This document shows positions 59,571-64,000 of a DNA stretch of 64,000 nucleotides, one piece after another. Origin of the DNA: CAVWDU01 sp963753815 (GTDB lineage Bacteria > Pseudomonadota > Gammaproteobacteria > Pseudomonadales > Halieaceae); NCBI GenBank assembly GCA_963753815.1, contig CAVWDU010000006.1, positions 62,001-126,000 on the forward strand. The letters run 5' to 3'. A program made the translations under genes and the position numbers. The notes beneath the pieces were generated by a model that saw nothing but the letters and a program-made list of their open reading frames with translations, did no database searches and had not been told where the DNA came from. Position 1 is the first letter of the stretch; every line of letters starts with the position of its first letter.

Positions 59571-60296
59571 ATGCCACAGGTCGTCGGAGACAAGAAATAC
59601 AAGCGTATCCTGCTCAAATTGAGTGGTGAGGCGCTCACCGGCGCCGAGAGCTTCGGCATCGATCCCAGGATTCTCGACCAGATGGCCCTGGAGATTGGTC
59701 AGCTGGTCGGGATCGGCGTACAGGTCGGGTTGGTCGTGGGCGGGGGTAACCTCTTTCGCGGCTCCGCGCTGCAGGCCGCGGGCCTGGACCGGGTGACCGG
59801 TGACCACATGGGTATGCTGGCAACCGTGATGAATGCACTCGCCCTGCGCGACGCTCTGGAGCGTTCGAATATCTCCACCCAGGTAATGTCATCGATTCCG
59901 ATGAGCGGGGTGGTGGATCACTACGATCGGCGCAAGGCAATCAGGGCGCTGGGCAACGGTGACGTGGTGATTTTCTCGGCCGGTACCGGCAACCCGTTCT
60001 TTACCACTGACTCCTCGGCCTGCCTGCGCGGCATAGAAGTAGGTGCGGAACTCGTCCTCAAGGCGACGAAGGTGGACGGAGTCTACTCTGCTGATCCGGT
60101 CAAGGTGCCGGATGCCGTGCGCTACGAGCGACTGAGTTATGACGAGGTGCTCAACAAAAAGCTCGAAGTGATGGACCTCACCGCGATCTGTCTGTGCCGC
60201 GACCACGGCATGCCGGTGCGGGTGTTCGCGATGGAAACCCAGGGTGCACTGTTGCGTATCGTGCGGGGTGGAGATGAAGGGACGCTGATTACTTAG
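59571..60296 (+). CDS. pyrH: UMP kinase
   Basis: A 241-residue UMP kinase of the amino acid kinase fold: KRILLKLSGEALTGAESFGI (about 11-30), VQVGLVVGGGNLFRG (about 51-65), GTGNPFFTTDSSACLRGIE (about 141-159) and LKATKVDGVYSADP. It phosphorylates UMP to UDP and is allosterically controlled by UTP and GTP in related bacteria. I chose the ATG at 59571 because ggagggcgg precedes it; a TTG four codons upstream (59559) is the alternative. Confidence 0.95.
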   Translation: MPQVVGDKKYKRILLKLSGEALTGAESFGIDPRILDQMALEIGQLVGIGVQVGLVVGGGNLFRGSALQAAGLDRVTGDHMGMLATVMNALALRDALERSNISTQVMSSIPMSGVVDHYDRRKAIRALGNGDVVIFSAGTGNPFFTTDSSACLRGIEVGAELVLKATKVDGVYSADPVKVPDAVRYERLSYDEVLNKKLEVMDLTAICLCRDHGMPVRVFAMETQGALLRIVRGGDEGTLIT

Positions 60297-60535
60297 CGGC
60301 CTGTAGCAGGCGGAAGTGTCGGCAGTTTGCTGTCGGCAGGCATATGTACCGACGAAAGAGAAACCCCAAGTCATTGATTATGTTGGTAAAGTAGAAGTCT
60401 GGCTGGTTTCTTTGCGCGTTTCGAAAAAGGTTGGGAATGGGTATCGCGGGACTGCTGGCCAGTATTGCTCACCGATTCCGGTAGTGCGGCCGGTCATACA
60501 GCCGGTGAATTCAGACCCAGCTGGGGAGAAGCTAG

Positions 60536-61093
60536 ATGATTGATGATGTGAAAACGGAAGCCCGTGACCGCATGGAGAAAAGCCTCGATGCGCTGGGCCA
60601 TCATTTTAACAAGATACGCACAGGGCGGGCTCATCCCAGTCTACTGGATGGCCTGAAAGTCAGCTACTACGGCGCGGATACGCCTATCACGCAAGTTGCC
60701 AATGTTAACGTCGAAGATGCCCGCACGTTGTCACTCACCGCCTGGGACAAATCGATGATTCCCGAAATCGAGAAAGCGATCCTCAAGTCTGATCTGGGCC
60801 TGAACCCGGCGACCGCCGGTGAGGTCATCCGCATTCCGATGCCCATGTTGACCGAGGAGACCCGCAAGGGTTTCACCCGCCAGGCCCGGTCAGAGGCGGA
60901 GGCGGCTCGCGTTTCGGTCCGCAATGCGAGGCGGGATGCGATGGCCATGCTCAAGGAACTGGTGAAAGAGAAGGAAATCAGCGAGGACGAAGAGCGTCGT
61001 GGACAGGAAGCCGTGCAAAAATTGACCGATGACTTCGTCGCGAGGATAGAGAGCATGCTGGCAGAAAAAGAAACCGACCTGATGGAAATCTAG
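60536..61093 (+). CDS. frr: Ribosome recycling factor
   Basis: A 185-residue ribosome recycling factor. It starts MIDDVKTEARDRMEKSLDAL; the family motif HHFNKIRTGRAHPSLLDGLK (about 22-41) and the hinge NVEDARTLSLTAWDKSMI (about 58-75) are intact. It separates ribosomal subunits after termination together with EF-G. A ggggagaa site precedes the ATG, after a 240-base gap from pyrH in which I see no gene. Confidence 0.96.
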   Translation: MIDDVKTEARDRMEKSLDALGHHFNKIRTGRAHPSLLDGLKVSYYGADTPITQVANVNVEDARTLSLTAWDKSMIPEIEKAILKSDLGLNPATAGEVIRIPMPMLTEETRKGFTRQARSEAEAARVSVRNARRDAMAMLKELVKEKEISEDEERRGQEAVQKLTDDFVARIESMLAEKETDLMEI

Positions 61094-61105
61094 ACTGCGG
61101 CGGCA

Positions 61106-61882
61106 ATGTCCTTATCAGACCCACATAACGGGCAATCGGCAGCCAGCGTGGTGCCTCGGCACGTCGCCATCATCATGGATGGCAATAATCGCTGGGCCCG
61201 CCGTCAGGGTGTGCCCGGCCCGGCCGGCCATCGGGCAGGCGTTGAGGCCGTGCGTCGCGTGTTGCGCGCCTGTCGCGACCACGGGGTCGAGATTCTTACG
61301 CTATTCGCCTTCAGCAGCGAAAACTGGGGGCGGCCATTGCCGGAGGTACGTGCATTGCTGGCGCTGCTGCACCGTTACCTGCGCAGTGAGGTGCGGGAGC
61401 TACACCGCGACGGCGTCCGCCTTCGATTCATCGGTGAACGCAGCCGTTTCAGCCCTCGTCTGCAACACCTCATGCAGCAATCGGAGGCGCTGACTGCTGG
61501 CAATACCGAAGCGACCGTAGTTATCGCAGCGGATTACGGCGGTCACTGGGACATCACCCGGGCTTGCCAGCGGTTGGCCCGGCAAGTTGCAGAGGGCCGG
61601 CTGGCAGCAGGGGACATCACTCCTGAGATGCTCGGTGGGCAATTGTCCACTGCGGGGCTGCCCAGTCCTGACCTGTGCATTCGCACCGGCGGCGATACCC
61701 GGATCAGCAACTTCCTGCTGTGGCAATTCGCCTACAGCGAGCTCTATTTCACCGAGACACTGTGGCCCGATTTTGGCGAGCTTGAGTTTGCCCGCGCGCT
61801 GGCTGATTACAGCCGCCGGGAGCGTCGGTTCGGATTGCGTATCCCGGCGGCGCGAGCGGTGGGGGAGGACGGCAATGCTTAA
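61106..61882 (+). CDS. uppS: Isoprenyl (undecaprenyl) diphosphate synthase
   Basis: A 258-residue cis-prenyltransferase that makes the undecaprenyl diphosphate carrier for cell-wall and lipopolysaccharide synthesis. The catalytic aspartate is D25 (AIIMDGNNRWA); ENWGRP is near 73-78, and the RTGGDTRISNFLLWQFAYSE block (about 194-213) is intact. It starts 13 bases after frr and overlaps cdsA by eight bases. Confidence 0.95.
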   Translation: MSLSDPHNGQSAASVVPRHVAIIMDGNNRWARRQGVPGPAGHRAGVEAVRRVLRACRDHGVEILTLFAFSSENWGRPLPEVRALLALLHRYLRSEVRELHRDGVRLRFIGERSRFSPRLQHLMQQSEALTAGNTEATVVIAADYGGHWDITRACQRLARQVAEGRLAAGDITPEMLGGQLSTAGLPSPDLCIRTGGDTRISNFLLWQFAYSELYFTETLWPDFGELEFARALADYSRRERRFGLRIPAARAVGEDGNA

Positions 61883-62711
61883 GCAGCGTGTGGTCACTGC
61901 GCTGGCGATGGCTGCCACATTCCTGGGCGTCGTCATGTTTTTGCCGCTGCCCTGGCAGGCACTGGTGTTTGCCGTGGTGGTCGCGCTTGGGGGTTGGGAG
62001 TGGTCGCGTCTCGCCGGCTGGAGCGCCGCGGGTGCTCGCCTGGCCTACGTCGCAGTGCTCGCTGGCGTCATGTACGGGCTGTACTGGCATTGCGGGCTGG
62101 GCGACAGTCCTGCACGGGAGAGCGTACAACCCTATCTGGGGCTGGCCTGTTTGTGGTGGTCATTCGCTCTGCTCTGGGTCCGCGGCTTTCCGGCCAGCGC
62201 ACCGCTCTGGAACTCGGTGGCAATGCGCAGTGTGATGGGCCTGCTGATCCTGGCCCTCGCCTGGCTGGCTGCTGTCTATATCCTCAGCTTTCCCCGCGGT
62301 AGCCTCCTGATCGTGGTCATGGTGCTGATCGTAGCCTCCGCGGATATCGGTGCTTATTTCTCAGGCCGTGCCTTCGGCCGCCACAAACTCGCACCGACGG
62401 TGAGCCCCAACAAAACCTGGGAGGGTTTCTGGGGCGGGATGCTCGTCTGTGTGTTGCTGGCAATCCTGCTCTGGATGCAGTTGCCGGGGCAGTGGGAGCA
62501 CATCAGCGTCGGCTCGGTCATCGCGGTGGCGCTGGCTACCGCCCTCGCCTCGGTGGTCGGGGATCTGACAATCAGTATGGTAAAGCGCGAGACAGGGCTG
62601 AAAGACAGCGGGACCCTGTTGCCCGGTCATGGCGGCCTGCTCGATCGCCTTGACAGTCTTTGCGGGGCAGCGCCGGTGTTCGCCCTTGGTCTGTTGCTGG
62701 CGGGGTGGTAA
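61875..62711 (+). CDS. cdsA: Phosphatidate cytidylyltransferase
   Basis: A 278-residue membrane enzyme making CDP-diacylglycerol for phospholipid synthesis. Seven or eight transmembrane helices are visible, and the C-terminal CdsA signature SMVKRETGLKDSGTLLPGHG (about 235-254) followed by GLLDRLDSL is present. The ATG at 61875 overlaps the uppS end; longer readings lie inside uppS. The upstream gene order uppS-cdsA is standard. Confidence 0.95.
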   Translation: MLKQRVVTALAMAATFLGVVMFLPLPWQALVFAVVVALGGWEWSRLAGWSAAGARLAYVAVLAGVMYGLYWHCGLGDSPARESVQPYLGLACLWWSFALLWVRGFPASAPLWNSVAMRSVMGLLILALAWLAAVYILSFPRGSLLIVVMVLIVASADIGAYFSGRAFGRHKLAPTVSPNKTWEGFWGGMLVCVLLAILLWMQLPGQWEHISVGSVIAVALATALASVVGDLTISMVKRETGLKDSGTLLPGHGGLLDRLDSLCGAAPVFALGLLLAGW

Positions 62712-62713
62712 CG

Positions 62714-63910
62714 ATGTCGACACGGGTGGTGAGCGTGCTGGGATCTACCGGCTCCATTGGGGTCAATACACTGGATGTCATCGGGCGCCATCCGGAGCGC
62801 TTCTCGGTGTACGGCCTGGCGGCCAGCAGTTCTGTCGACGTCATGCGGGAGCAGTGTGTTCTCCACCGTCCCCGCTACGCGGTGATGGCGCTCGAGCATG
62901 CCGCCGAGGCATTGCGGGCGTCGCTGCCAGGCAACTGCCCGACCGAGGTCCTTCAGGGCGAGGAGGGACTTGCTCGGGTTGCGGTGGCCGACGAAGTAAC
63001 CACGGTCATGGCTGCGATCGTGGGCGCGGCCGGCCTGCCCTCCACCCTGGCGGCAGCCAGGGCGGGTAAAACCGTGTTGCTGGCGAACAAGGAGTCGCTG
63101 GTGATGGGCGGTCATCTGTTAATGCAGGCGGTGCGGGAGAACGGGGCTACCCTGCTGCCTATCGACAGCGAACACAACGCCATTTTCCAGTGTTTGCCCA
63201 GTACCCCGGATGGCGGGATCGCGAAAGGCGGTGTCAGTCGCGTTCTGTTGACGGCGTCAGGTGGACCGTTCCGCGACTGGACCCTGGCGCAGATGTCACT
63301 GGCCACGCCTGATCAGGCCTGCGCTCACCCGAACTGGGACATGGGGCGTAAAATTTCCGTCGATTCCGCCAGCCTTATGAACAAGGGCCTTGAATTCATC
63401 GAAGCCTGCTGGCTTTTCGACCTCGTCCCGGAAATGGTTCAGGTCGTCGTCCATCCACAGAGTATCATTCACTCCATGGTACAATACGTCGACGGGTCGG
63501 TGCTGGCCCAGTTGGGCAATCCGGACATGCGCACGCCGATTGCTTTCGGCCTCGGGTGGCCGGACCGACTGGACTCGGGCGTAGAGCCCCTGGATCTGGT
63601 GGCGCTTGCGAGACTGGATTTTGAAGCTCCGGACGAAGGGCGATTCCCCTGCCTGCGCCTCGCCCGCGAGGCCGTTGCCGCGGGCGGTACCGCGATGGCG
63701 GCATGCAACGCGGCCAATGAAGTGGCGGTCGCATCATTTCTCGGCGGCCATATCCCGTTCACCGGGATAGCGGTGGCGATTGAAAAAACGCTTGAGCAGG
63801 TGCGCGTCGTTGAACCCCTCTCGCTGGACGTGGTCGAAGCAGCGGACGGTGAGGCCCGGCAGGTTGCCGCCAGGGTGATTGACGAGAGCGACTGGGACTG
63901 GGCGAAATAG
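62714..63910 (+). CDS. ispC: 1-deoxy-D-xylulose-5-phosphate reductoisomerase
   Basis: A 398-residue enzyme of the MEP isoprenoid pathway (also dxr). The NADPH motif is VLGSTGSIG (about 7-15), and the metal and substrate region includes LLPIDSEHNAIFQCL (about 149-163) with conserved acidic residues, LLTASGGPFRDW (about 181-192), and GRKISVDSASLMNKGLE (about 214-230). It starts two bases after the cdsA stop and supplies the precursors that uppS uses. Confidence 0.96.
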   Translation: MSTRVVSVLGSTGSIGVNTLDVIGRHPERFSVYGLAASSSVDVMREQCVLHRPRYAVMALEHAAEALRASLPGNCPTEVLQGEEGLARVAVADEVTTVMAAIVGAAGLPSTLAAARAGKTVLLANKESLVMGGHLLMQAVRENGATLLPIDSEHNAIFQCLPSTPDGGIAKGGVSRVLLTASGGPFRDWTLAQMSLATPDQACAHPNWDMGRKISVDSASLMNKGLEFIEACWLFDLVPEMVQVVVHPQSIIHSMVQYVDGSVLAQLGNPDMRTPIAFGLGWPDRLDSGVEPLDLVALARLDFEAPDEGRFPCLRLAREAVAAGGTAMAACNAANEVAVASFLGGHIPFTGIAVAIEKTLEQVRVVEPLSLDVVEAADGEARQVAARVIDESDWDWAK

Positions 63911-63920
63911 GTCTGAGCTG

Positions 63921-64000
63921 ATGGATTTGGCATACACCATTGCGATTACACTGGCCACCCTTGCCGTGCTGGTGGCTGTTCATGAGTACGGTCACTTCTG
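63921..64000 (+). CDS. rseP: Site-2 protease RseP (cut by window edge)
   Basis: Only the first 26 codons are present. They read a hydrophobic helix (MDLAYTIAITLATLAVLVAV) followed by HEYGHF, the HExxH zinc motif (H21, E22, H25) of the RseP membrane metalloprotease that cleaves the sigma-E anti-sigma factor. The position after ispC is the usual one. The rest lies outside the window. Confidence 0.9.
   Translation, partial: MDLAYTIAITLATLAVLVAVHEYGHF

Noticed and set aside
1..64000. tRNA, rRNA, CRISPR arrays, insertion sequences, prophage
   Set aside because: None recognised: no cloverleaf-like stretch, no regularly spaced repeats, no transposase or integrase catalytic domain in the translations.

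Overview
The window is a high-GC (roughly 60-65 %) stretch of a gammaproteobacterial chromosome. The main evidence is the block map / rpsB-tsf-pyrH-frr-uppS-cdsA-ispC-rseP next to glnD, dapC, nth, an ArsC-like gene, dapD and dapE. BamC, RsmJ, DUF3012 and DUF1631 proteins and a wax-ester-synthase-like acyltransferase point to a marine, Pseudomonas/Cellvibrio-like lineage; the genus cannot be read from the sequence. Genes are packed tightly, with many ATGA/GTGA stop-start overlaps. I saw no tRNA, rRNA, CRISPR array, insertion sequence or prophage.

Layout. 1-4.4 kb: a truncated DUF1631 gene, a WS/DGAT acyltransferase and two unknown proteins. 4.5-11.6 kb: a one-carbon operon with glutathione-dependent formaldehyde dehydrogenase followed by a complete NAD-linked molybdenum formate dehydrogenase (fdsG-B-A, fdhD/fdsC, fdsD). 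11.6-19 kb: small lipoproteins, two oxidoreductase or hydrolase genes, a decayed ECF sigma gene, an orphan PdsR-like response regulator and small exported proteins including a cytochrome c. 19-23.8 kb: glycolate oxidase glcD-E-F with a coupled RNA-methyltransferase-like gene. 24-30 kb: an SDR, a DJ-1 protein, a P-loop/DUF1643/DUF1810/RidA group, an NTF2-like protein and a PLP decarboxylase. 30-33.4 kb: a stand-alone error-prone polymerase DnaE2 whose promoter overlaps a near-perfect LexA box. 33.4-40.4 kb: an AsmA-like protein, then a lipid-transport operon (STAS-MlaE permease, MlaF-like ATPase, MCE protein, PqiC-like lipoprotein) and a DUF3806 protein.

40.5-49 kb: dapA-bamC, a metallo-beta-lactamase-fold hydrolase, an LpxL-type acyltransferase coupled to a leucine-rich lipoprotein, a divergent class III cyclase-like gene followed four bases later by a cyclic-nucleotide-phosphodiesterase-like HD gene, then rsmJ and an SDR lacking its catalytic Tyr/Lys. 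49-57 kb: DAP/lysine genes (dapE, dapD, dapC), an ArsC-like gene, nth, glnD and map. 57-64 kb: rpsB, tsf and the envelope and isoprenoid genes up to a truncated rseP.

The most notable points are the cyclase-like/phosphodiesterase-like pair at 44.9-47.2 kb; the loss of the rpsB stop codon by a +1 shift, which puts S2 and EF-Ts in one open frame; the SOS-controlled dnaE2 without imuA or imuB beside it; and the formaldehyde-to-CO2 operon without an S-formylglutathione hydrolase gene. All family assignments come from reading motifs in the translations; no database search was possible.
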